This document shows positions 1-5,630 of a stretch of 6,904 nt of DNA, piece after piece (the first letter of the stretch is position 1; every line of letters starts with the position of its first letter). The notes under the pieces are model-generated. The model searched no databases and had not been told where the DNA came from. It saw only the letters and a program-made list of their open reading frames with translations. The position numbers were made by a program, and so were the translations under genes. This stretch comes from Candidatus Schekmanbacteria bacterium (GTDB lineage: Bacteria; Schekmanbacteria; GWA2-38-11; J061): assembly GCA_003695725.1 (NCBI GenBank), contig RFHX01000014.1:1-6904 (forward strand). Reading direction: 5' to 3'.

Positions 1-144
1 AACTGTAATCAGAATTTTTTTTCTCTTTTTTTGTTCTATAAAAAATTAAAAGATGAATTGCATCAAAATGCGGGTATGTATTTGCTGGCGCTCTTTATAG
101 GATTACCAAAGCAGCTCTTGATTTTGTATCCAAGGTATAGTTGA
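1..144 (+). pseudogene. possible C-terminal remnant of an upstream gene, perhaps frame-disrupted
   Basis: The reading frame beginning at base 1 stays open for 47 codons to a TGA at 142-144, so it could be the tail of a gene that starts outside the window. A different frame, 57-140 ending in TAG, reads more like protein: it contains GYVFAGALYRITKAALDFV and many codons begin with G or A, as in real genes. Joining frame 1 up to about base 56 with this second frame needs one extra A in the GATGAATTGC stretch. The join would give a natural-looking end (KLKDE followed by IASKCGYVFAGAL). This could be a decayed gene, a one-base sequence error, or chance in AT-rich DNA. Bases 13-20 and 40-47 form an AT-only inverted repeat around a T-rich run. 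I do not recognise a family, and confidence is low. Confidence 0.25.
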
Positions 145-169
145 CATCCAAAGAAGCTAAGTTTAAAGT
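141..169 (+). promoter_or_regulatory. putative sigma70-type promoter for the ABC importer operon
   Basis: A perfect TTGACA -35 box at 141-146 is followed, after a 17-base spacer, by TAAAGT at 164-169, which matches four of six bases of TATAAT. Transcription would begin at about 175-180 and leave a leader of some 45 bases before the ATG at 222. Two overlapping TACAAT boxes at 173-178 and 178-183 are alternative -10 elements but lack a -35 at proper spacing. The site overlaps the stop codons of the possible upstream tail. It also overlaps the TTG at 141, which argues against that TTG as a start codon. Confidence 0.5.
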
Positions 170-221
170 AAATACAATACAATTTCAGAAGATTTATAAA
201 TATCAAGTGGTGGATTGTCAA

Positions 222-1196
222 ATGGTGAAAAGGGATGAAATTAAAAGAATTATTGCTCTTCTTTTTGTGTTTTTGTCATTGATTTTTTTATCTTGCTCAA
301 AAGAAAAAGTTGTTCTTGAAAGAGTGCGATTGGCATTCTTAGACAGCGATCTCCATCAGCTTGCGGCATATGTGGCATTGGATAGAGGATTTTTTACCCA
401 ACAGGGACTGCAGGTGGAAGTTGCGGGGATATTTAAAGCGGGGCCTGAGGAAATGTCAGCATTCAGTGCAGGGGAAATAGATATAGGCTATGTAGGACTT
501 GCGCCTGCAACAATAGCTGCTGCAAACGGAATGGCAGATGTTGTTTTATTAGCCCAAGCAAACACAGAAGGTACTTCGATTGTGGTGGGGCCTGACTTCG
601 ATGATTCAGAAGGGATAAGAAGTTTAGCGGGAAAAAGCATTGCCATTCCCGGCAAAGGCACAGTACAGGATTTTCTCCTGCAAAAAGCTATTGAAAAATG
701 GCAAATCAATCCAATCCCTAAACAGGTTATCTTAAAGCCTCCTGAAATGCAGTTTGCCCTTAACAACGAAGATATTGATGCTTATATTGCATGGCAGCCT
801 TATCCACAGAGGTCAGTAAGAAGAGGCAAAGGAAAAATTTTAATCGATTCTGGCAAGATATGGAAAGACCATCCCTGTTGTATCCTTGTGGGAGACAGAA
901 AATTTATAGAAGAGGACAAACCAAGAGCTCTCAAAATTATCAAAGTCCATATAATGGCAACAGATTATATTATTGAAAATCCTGAAAAAGCAGTGGAAAT
1001 TGGTGTGAAATACACAGGTATGGAAAGAGAGACTATAAGGAAAGCCATTGATAAAATACATTATACTTATTTTCCTGATATTGAAAAAACGAAGGAATAT
1101 TTAGATTTTCTTGTCAAGTTTGGTTATGTAAGAAATGTGGATTCCGGCATTTTTATCAAAAGGTTTGTAAATGAGGAATTATGGACAGGGTTTTGA
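222..1196 (+). CDS. ABC transporter substrate-binding lipoprotein, NMT1/SsuA/TauA-like
   Basis: This is the predicted binding protein of an ABC importer, 324 residues, tethered on the outer face of the inner membrane. I chose ATG 222 because it places a classic lipoprotein signal at the N-terminus: basic MVKRDEIKR, a hydrophobic stretch at residues 10-23, and FLSC with the lipidated Cys at 25. A longer frame from TTG 141 would put 27 hydrophilic residues before the signal and is unlikely. The mature part has the NMT1/SsuA-like pattern: AAYVALDRGFF near residues 48-58, GEIDIGYVGLAPATIAAANG at about 84-103, PGKGTVQDFLL at about 143-153, and the AWQPYP segment at about 190-195. An HPCC motif with adjacent cysteines lies at about 217-220. 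The last 26 bases overlap the permease gene. The substrate (nitrate, sulfonate, taurine, pyrimidine precursor or other) cannot be read from the sequence. Confidence 0.9.
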   Translation: MVKRDEIKRIIALLFVFLSLIFLSCSKEKVVLERVRLAFLDSDLHQLAAYVALDRGFFTQQGLQVEVAGIFKAGPEEMSAFSAGEIDIGYVGLAPATIAAANGMADVVLLAQANTEGTSIVVGPDFDDSEGIRSLAGKSIAIPGKGTVQDFLLQKAIEKWQINPIPKQVILKPPEMQFALNNEDIDAYIAWQPYPQRSVRRGKGKILIDSGKIWKDHPCCILVGDRKFIEEDKPRALKIIKVHIMATDYIIENPEKAVEIGVKYTGMERETIRKAIDKIHYTYFPDIEKTKEYLDFLVKFGYVRNVDSGIFIKRFVNEELWTGF

Positions 1197-1983
1197 TTTT
1201 TTTAAAAAGTGGTTCGATTTTATCAAGCCATTGCTTTTTCTCTTGATAGTTTTAGAGATTTGCACCTTCTATGGGATAATTCCTCAACATATATTTCCTT
1301 CTCCACATAGAATTGCAGTTGGGATTATAGAGCTTTCATCATCAGGAATGCCGCCCGGATATAGACTACTAAACCATTTTACTGCAAGCTTAATAAGAGT
1401 CTTTGTCGGTTTTTCTGCGGCTTTTATTGTTTCATTCCCCTTGGGAATATTGATGGGTAGATACGGTATAGTGAATAGATATTTGTCTCCAATAATCGAA
1501 TCATTGCGTCCTGTGCCTCCTCTTGCTTGGCTTCCAATATCTGTTTTATGGTTTGGCCTTGGAATAGTTTCCAAAAGTTTTTTGATTTTTTTGGGGGCTT
1601 TTTTCCCTCTCTTGTCTAATACAATCCTTGGAGCATCTTCTGTTGAAAAAGAAATTGTTGAAGGGGCTATGACCCTCGGGGCGAAGGAAAGAGATATATT
1701 GCTAAAGATTATAATTCCTGCATCACTGCCATATGTTTTTACTGGTGCACGAATTGGCATGGGTATTGGATGGATGACACTCGTAGCTGCTGAGTTGACA
1801 GGCGTCAAAAGCGGTTTTGGGCTTGGCTATATGATTATGACAGCCCGTGATCTTCAGCGAATTGACCTCGTATTTTCAGGTATGGCTGTAATAGGTATAA
1901 CAGGACTATTAATTGATCTTTTGGTAAGAGTTTTTGAAAATAGAGTTTTGAGATGGAAATCATATTCTGCAATAAAAGGTTGA
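1171..1983 (+). CDS. ABC transporter permease, SsuC/TauC/NrtB-like
   Basis: This is the inner-membrane channel subunit of the importer, 270 residues, which is normal for the BPD_transp_1 family. Hydrophobic segments lie at about 20-38, 74-96, 118-150, 196-215 and 233-253. The SLRPVPPLAWLPI stretch (about 111-123) is characteristic of the SsuC/TauC/NrtB branch. The EAA-type cytoplasmic loop that docks on the ATPase is clear: EGAMTLGAKERD at about 164-175, then IIPASLPYVFTGAR at about 181-194. The ATG at 1171 lies inside the end of the binding-protein gene (26-base overlap). It is preceded by AAAAGG about 8 bases upstream, so translation of the two is probably coupled. Substrate specificity is set mainly by the binding protein and is unknown here. 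Confidence 0.93.
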   Translation: MRNYGQGFDFFKKWFDFIKPLLFLLIVLEICTFYGIIPQHIFPSPHRIAVGIIELSSSGMPPGYRLLNHFTASLIRVFVGFSAAFIVSFPLGILMGRYGIVNRYLSPIIESLRPVPPLAWLPISVLWFGLGIVSKSFLIFLGAFFPLLSNTILGASSVEKEIVEGAMTLGAKERDILLKIIIPASLPYVFTGARIGMGIGWMTLVAAELTGVKSGFGLGYMIMTARDLQRIDLVFSGMAVIGITGLLIDLLVRVFENRVLRWKSYSAIKG

Positions 1984-2034
1984 TTAATTAAATAATTTTA
2001 TCCTTCAAATAATTTTGTTTTTCAAAAAGAAGAT
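1984..2034 (+). other. AT-rich spacer between permease and ATPase genes
   Basis: This 51-base gap holds a 10-base direct repeat, AAATAATTTT at 1990-1999 and 2007-2016, and a purine-rich ribosome-binding stretch, AAAAGAAG at about 2025-2032, just before the ATG at 2035. I see no clear terminator or promoter, so the genes on each side are probably co-transcribed. Confidence 0.4.
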
Positions 2035-2784
2035 ATGCTGACAGTTGCAAAGGTAAGCAAAAAATTCGAAAATTATAATGGGAATAGCCCTTTATTGGTT
2101 TTGTCCGATGTTTCATTGCATATTGAGAAAGGAAGTTTTATTTCTATTATGGGACCCAGCGGTTGCGGCAAGACAACTTTATTGCGCATCCTTGCAGGCT
2201 TGGAAAAGCCGGATAGTGGTGAAGTCAAGGTTGGAGAAAAAACCTTGAATGCACCCGGTGAAGCATCGGTGTTGATATCTCAAAAAAATGATCTTCTGCC
2301 ATGGAGGACAGTAATAAAAAATATTGAATTTGGATTGGAGTTGAAAGGGATGAATTATCAAGAGAGGCATAAGAGAGCTATGGAATTGATATCATCATTT
2401 GGCTTAAAAGGGTTTGAAGATTATTATCCCTACCAACTTTCAGGAGGAATGGCACGAAAGGTTTCTTTCTTGAGAGCTATCATTACTTCACCGCAAGTCA
2501 TTTTTATGGATGAGCCTTTTGTTTTTCTTGATAGAGAGGTAAGCTATGAGATACAGGAATTTTTACAATCAGCTTGGATGAAGTCAAGATGCACCATAGT
2601 GCTGGTTAGTCATAGTATTGATGAAGCAATTTTTCTTTCTCAGAAAATTCTTCTCTTTTCTAAACGTCCGGGCAGAATAATTAAAGAGATAGATAATAAA
2701 CTTCCTTATCCAAGGAACAGATATAGTAAGGAATTCATTGATTTTAGAACGGAAGTAGAAATGATAATGAAGGAGGGAAAGTGA
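2035..2784 (+). CDS. ABC transporter ATP-binding protein, SsuB/TauB/NrtD-like
   Basis: This is the cytoplasmic ATPase that powers the importer, 249 residues, the usual length. Motifs appear in order: Walker A GPSGCGKTT at 40-48, Q-loop Q83 in ISQKNDLLPW, signature LSGGM at 135-139, Walker B VIFMDEP at 155-161 with catalytic Glu160, D-loop FLD at 164-166, and switch His193 in VSHSIDEA. RPGRI at 211-215 is typical of the nitrate/sulfonate/taurine ATPase branch. The segment after the signature reads LSGGMARKVSFLRAI, whereas most relatives have LSGGMRQRVAIARAL, so the usual Gln is Arg. The D-loop context FVFLDRE also differs from the common FGALDAQ. All catalytic residues are present, so it should be active. 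It lies 51 bases after the permease gene and 6 bases before the tonB-like gene, whose ribosome site sits inside its 3' end. Confidence 0.95.
   Translation: MLTVAKVSKKFENYNGNSPLLVLSDVSLHIEKGSFISIMGPSGCGKTTLLRILAGLEKPDSGEVKVGEKTLNAPGEASVLISQKNDLLPWRTVIKNIEFGLELKGMNYQERHKRAMELISSFGLKGFEDYYPYQLSGGMARKVSFLRAIITSPQVIFMDEPFVFLDREVSYEIQEFLQSAWMKSRCTIVLVSHSIDEAIFLSQKILLFSKRPGRIIKEIDNKLPYPRNRYSKEFIDFRTEVEMIMKEGK
2771..2777 (+). promoter_or_regulatory. ribosome binding site for the tonB-like gene
   Basis: A strong Shine-Dalgarno sequence, AGGAGGG, lies within the last codons of the ATPase gene, 13 bases before the ATG at 2791. The spacing is slightly long, but no in-frame start lies closer. Its place inside the ATPase gene suggests translational coupling and one shared transcript. 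Confidence 0.6.
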
Positions 2785-2790
2785 TAGGTA

Positions 2791-3804
2791 ATGGAAAACC
2801 GCTTTTCTTCAATTGTTTTTTCCCTTCTTGTGCATTTAGGGATAATTTCGCTTCTTGTATTTTCAATGAATTTTTCAGTACCTACGGTTCCTGAAAAGTT
2901 CAAAGTGATGGTTTATGATATCCCAAAAGCGTCTTCAAAAGCTCTTAAAAAGGATAGAGAAAGCGCCCTTCTTTCAGACAAAGATGCTTCAGGCGCGTCA
3001 AGATTAGGTGAAGAAAACAATGCTGAGCCATTAAGAGGGTTAAAAAAAGGGATTAACAGCGCTGATAATTCAAAACTTCCTATTCCTCGCGGGAAAATGC
3101 AATCTCCGACAGTACCGCCAATGCCAAATATAATTGAAAAAAATCGAGAGAGGAGGAAGCAGACTTTACCGCAGAAAGGTGTCAAGGAGGGGATTGAAGC
3201 AAGAAAAAGTAATGGTAAGGGAATTTTCAAAGCTGAAAGACGGGGTATTGATAGGGGAAATGGAGAGAAAGAAAAAAGATTGACTCCTGAGCAACAGAAA
3301 GAATTGGAAAAATTTCTTGCTGCTGTGAGAAAAAATCCATCTTTGAATAACAATCGTGATAACAATTTTTTAGGTTTAGACAGCAAAGACCTTTCAAAGT
3401 TTGCTGGCATTGATAGGGGATTTGGAGGTGAAGATGAAGAAGGCGAAGGTGGTAAAGGGTTAATACCATCAACAGGAAAAGTTGTTAGTCTCAATACTAA
3501 AGATTTTAAATATTTTTCATATTTTAGGCATTTGAAGGAGCTTATCGAGGGAGTATGGGTCTATCCCAAAATTGCCCGCGAGAGAGGTATTGCAGGCAAT
3601 CTTGTTATACAATTTACAATCGATATAGATGGCAATTTGACAGAGGCGAAAGTAATAAGGTCCTCAGGATATTTTTTCCTCGATGATGCTGCGTTGAAAG
3701 CATTGCATGATGCTTCACCTTTTCCTCCTTTGCCCAAGAGATGGCATCAGGATTCTGTAACTATTGCAGGAAGTTTTACATATTATTTAAATTATATGCC
3801 TTGA
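2791..3804 (+). CDS. TonB-family protein (energy transducer for outer-membrane transport)
   Basis: This 337-residue protein has the TonB plan. A short cytoplasmic N-terminus leads into one membrane helix (about 8-28) carrying the SxxxH motif, Ser11 and His15 in SLLVH, which in TonB contacts ExbB/ExbD. A long periplasmic linker (about 31-235) follows, then a C-terminal TonB domain (about 240-333) with VWVYPKIARERGIAGNLVI, IRSSG, LDDAAL and PFPPLP. TonB transmits proton-motive force to outer-membrane receptors. The linker is unusual: rich in Lys, Arg, Glu and Gly, with only scattered prolines instead of the Pro-Glu/Pro-Lys rod of classical TonB. GIDRG occurs twice (152-156 and 206-210), the second followed by an acidic Gly/Glu stretch (211-221). 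No exbB, exbD or receptor gene is visible. The 6-base gap after the ABC ATPase gene suggests one operon; a shared substrate is inference. Confidence 0.88.
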   Translation: MENRFSSIVFSLLVHLGIISLLVFSMNFSVPTVPEKFKVMVYDIPKASSKALKKDRESALLSDKDASGASRLGEENNAEPLRGLKKGINSADNSKLPIPRGKMQSPTVPPMPNIIEKNRERRKQTLPQKGVKEGIEARKSNGKGIFKAERRGIDRGNGEKEKRLTPEQQKELEKFLAAVRKNPSLNNNRDNNFLGLDSKDLSKFAGIDRGFGGEDEEGEGGKGLIPSTGKVVSLNTKDFKYFSYFRHLKELIEGVWVYPKIARERGIAGNLVIQFTIDIDGNLTEAKVIRSSGYFFLDDAALKALHDASPFPPLPKRWHQDSVTIAGSFTYYLNYMP

Positions 3805-3916
3805 GGCTTTTTGGACTATCAGGAATAATAGTTTATTCTTCATTTCCAATTGAAATAATTATCATTTTCCAATAGTTTTTTAAATCTAAAAAGTTTTATC
3901 AAAAGAAGGGGATAAA
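3805..3916 (+). other. AT-rich intergenic region between the transporter block and cinA
   Basis: This 112-base gap contains two weak hairpins, at 3821-3840 and 3876-3893, the second followed by TTTT. It also holds a near-repeat, CATTTCCAAT at 3841-3850 and CATTTTCCAAT about 20 bases later. A poor promoter candidate is TTGAAA at 3850-3855 with TAGTTT at 3873-3878 (17-base spacer, three of six -10 matches). GAAGGGG at 3905-3911 is a good ribosome site for cinA at 3917. The gap is the most likely boundary between two transcription units, but the signals are weak. Confidence 0.4.
3821..3840 (+). terminator. weak hairpin, possible terminator of the ABC/TonB block
   Basis: AGGAATAA (3821-3828) and TTATTCTT (3833-3840) form an 8-base-pair stem with one G-U pair around a TAGT loop. 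The stem is almost all A-T and has no clean T-run after it, so it is a poor intrinsic terminator. It is listed because it lies 17 bases after the tonB-like stop codon, where a terminator would be expected. A tiny GCC-TTGA-GGC stem followed by TTTTT at 3798-3812 is even weaker. Confidence 0.25.
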
Positions 3917-5161
3917 ATGATTGCAGAAATAATTTCAATTGGGACAGAGCTTTTGTTGGGGCAGATTTTGGATACAAATTCACAGTATCTTTCGCAGAAG
4001 TTGGCAGAGATTGGTGTAAATTTATATTTTAAGCAAACCACAGGCGACAATGTGGAAAGGATAAAGGAAGCTATAAATATAGCGCTGGATAGGTCTGATT
4101 TTATAGTACTTTCAGGCGGATTAGGTCCAACAGGTGATGACTGTACAAAAAACGCAGTTTCACAGATAGTCGGAAAAAAACTCATTTTAAATGAATCAGC
4201 TTTTCAAAAATTGAAAGAGATTTTTGATGTTCGAGGTATAAAAATGTCAGAAAACAACAAGATACAAGCATATTTCCCGGAAGGTGCAATGATAATAGAA
4301 AATAAAAACGGGACGGCGCCGGGATTTATATGCAGCATCAAAGGGAAGCATATTGCGGCATTACCGGGAGTCCCATTCGAATTTAAACAGATGGTTGATG
4401 ATTCTTTGATTCCCTTCATTAAAGAAAGGGCAGGAGGTGGAAAGGTAATCAAATCAAGAGTGCTGAGGACCATAGGGATGTCAGAATCCCGTTTAGCAGA
4501 AATTTTAGAAGACATCTTCAATGATAGTGTTAATCCATCTATGGCTTATCTTGCCGGAAATTCAGGTATTGCAATTAGGATTACTGCTAAAGCAGAGGAT
4601 ATCGATGAGGCTGAAAAAATGATATCCCATTTGGAGAGAAGGATAAGAGATAGGATAGAGGGATTAATCTATGGAGTTGATGATGAGACAATTGAAGAAT
4701 CGGTAGGGAAACTGCTTCGTGCAAAAGGTTTATCCATCGCGATAGCAGAATCGTGCACAGGCGGACTTATCTCAAGCACAATAACAAATACAGCCGGCTC
4801 TTCTCTTTATTTTGATAGGGGATTTGTAACTTACAGCAATAATGCAAAAATCGAGATGCTTTCAGTTCCCGAAAAATTGATCAATGAGAAGGGTGCTGTA
4901 TCTGAGGAGGTTGCCATTGAAATGGCGAGAGGGGCAAGAAAAAAAGCAGGAACAGATATTGGAGTTGGGGTAACAGGTATTGCAGGTCCCGGTGGGGGAA
5001 CCGCAGAAAAACCGGTAGGACTTGTCTATATAGCCCTCTCTGCAAAGGATTGCGAAAAAGTCAAAGAATATAGACTTGGGAAACTTCGTTTGAGGAATAA
5101 ACACCTTACCTCATTGCTTGCGATCAATATGCTGAGACAGTATCTTATAGGAGTCAAATAA
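3917..5161 (+). CDS. cinA: CinA: nicotinamide-nucleotide amidohydrolase with N-terminal MoCF-like domain
   Basis: This is a full-length two-domain CinA, 414 residues. The N-terminal COG1058/MoCF-like domain (about 1-170) shows ISIGTELLLGQILDTNSQYL, LSGGLGPTGDD at 65-75, FPEGAMIIENKNGTAPGF at 120-137 and LPGVPFEF at 149-156. In CinA this domain carries ADP-ribose pyrophosphatase activity. The C-terminal PncC-type domain (about 260-411) has AESCTGG at 277-283 with the predicted catalytic Ser279, VTYSNNAKIEML at 304-315 with conserved Tyr306 and Lys311, and GVTGIAGPGGGT at 351-362. It deamidates NMN to nicotinic acid mononucleotide, recycling pyridine nucleotides. ATG 3917 has GAAGGGG 5 bases upstream and matches the usual family start (MxAEIISIGTELL). 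Both active sites look intact. tsaE starts at the base after its stop. The competence role in the name applies only to some species. Confidence 0.97.
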   Translation: MIAEIISIGTELLLGQILDTNSQYLSQKLAEIGVNLYFKQTTGDNVERIKEAINIALDRSDFIVLSGGLGPTGDDCTKNAVSQIVGKKLILNESAFQKLKEIFDVRGIKMSENNKIQAYFPEGAMIIENKNGTAPGFICSIKGKHIAALPGVPFEFKQMVDDSLIPFIKERAGGGKVIKSRVLRTIGMSESRLAEILEDIFNDSVNPSMAYLAGNSGIAIRITAKAEDIDEAEKMISHLERRIRDRIEGLIYGVDDETIEESVGKLLRAKGLSIAIAESCTGGLISSTITNTAGSSLYFDRGFVTYSNNAKIEMLSVPEKLINEKGAVSEEVAIEMARGARKKAGTDIGVGVTGIAGPGGGTAEKPVGLVYIALSAKDCEKVKEYRLGKLRLRNKHLTSLLAINMLRQYLIGVK

Positions 5162-5629
5162 ATGAGATGCAAAGTAGTTTCCAAATCAGAAAACGATACA
5201 TTTAGTCTCGGTAGAAGAATTGGAGAGGTTCTTTTGGGAGGAGAGATTTTGGCGCTTAGCGGAGAATTGGGTTCCGGAAAGACATATTTTACGAAAGGAA
5301 TTGCAGGGGGATTGGGAATCGATAGAGATGTAGTTGTAAGCCCTACTTTTACTATTGTCAATGAGTATGAAGGACGGTTGAAAATGTATCACTCGGATTT
5401 CTATAGGATTGACAGTTGTGCTGAATTTGAAACCATAGGCCTTGACGAGAGCTTTAAAGAGTTTAAAGCTGTAATTGTAATAGAATGGGCTGATAAGCTT
5501 GAGCAACTATTGCCTGATGAAAAGCTGAATGTTTCAATTACTGTACAGAACAAAAATAAAAGGATATTTGAGTTTTCTACTAAGAGTAAAAAATACAATC
5601 ATATCTTCAATCTTTTGAAAAAGGTGTAG
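5162..5629 (+). CDS. tsaE: TsaE (YjeE), tRNA t6A37 biosynthesis ATPase
   Basis: This small cytoplasmic ATPase, 155 residues, is the normal TsaE size. It works with TsaB and TsaD in making N6-threonylcarbamoyladenosine at position 37 of ANN-decoding tRNAs. Visible motifs are Walker A GELGSGKT at 34-41, SPTFTIVNEYE at 60-70, the family block YHSDFYRID at 76-84, and a Walker-B-like strand IVIEWAD at about 105-111. ATG 5162 directly follows the cinA stop (TAA 5159-5161), and TAGGAG at 5148-5153 within cinA is the ribosome site, so translation is probably coupled. The next gene starts two bases after its stop. The partners tsaB and tsaD are not in this window. No key residue is missing. Confidence 0.95.
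   Translation: MRCKVVSKSENDTFSLGRRIGEVLLGGEILALSGELGSGKTYFTKGIAGGLGIDRDVVVSPTFTIVNEYEGRLKMYHSDFYRIDSCAEFETIGLDESFKEFKAVIVIEWADKLEQLLPDEKLNVSITVQNKNKRIFEFSTKSKKYNHIFNLLKKV
5618..5624 (+). promoter_or_regulatory. ribosome binding site supporting the TTG start at 5631
   Basis: AAAAAGG lies 6 bases before TTG 5631, inside the last codons of tsaE. With the family-typical N-terminus that follows (RIITSHINTDFDG), it supports TTG as the start. The next in-frame ATG, at 5682, would cut off the first catalytic motif. Confidence 0.5.
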
Positions 5630-5630
5630 T

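Noticed and set aside
1284-1808. A 174-codon open frame on the minus strand opposite the permease gene
   Set aside because: Shadow of a confidently identified permease; no family motifs or sensible operon context.
1990-2016. Direct repeat AAATAATTTT as a possible operator
   Set aside because: Two 10-base AT-only copies are easily expected by chance in a spacer this AT-rich, and no regulator gene is nearby.
2913-3494. A 193-codon open frame on the minus strand opposite the tonB-like gene
   Set aside because: It mirrors the tonB-like frame, is very rich in Ser, Pro, Phe and Leu as expected for the antisense of a Lys/Glu/Gly-rich gene, and shows no recognisable domain. The plus-strand gene has clear TonB motifs.
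3410-4826. A shared 15-base string, TTGATAGGGGATTTG, at 3410-3424 and 4812-4826
   Set aside because: Both copies encode the same short peptide, DRGF, in unrelated proteins within conserved reading frames. Similar codon choice explains it, and nothing around the copies is repeated.
3917-5161. Competence or DNA-uptake function for this locus
   Set aside because: The name CinA comes from competence induction in some species, but no competence genes or recA are visible; the conserved motifs point to the nucleotide-repair enzyme.
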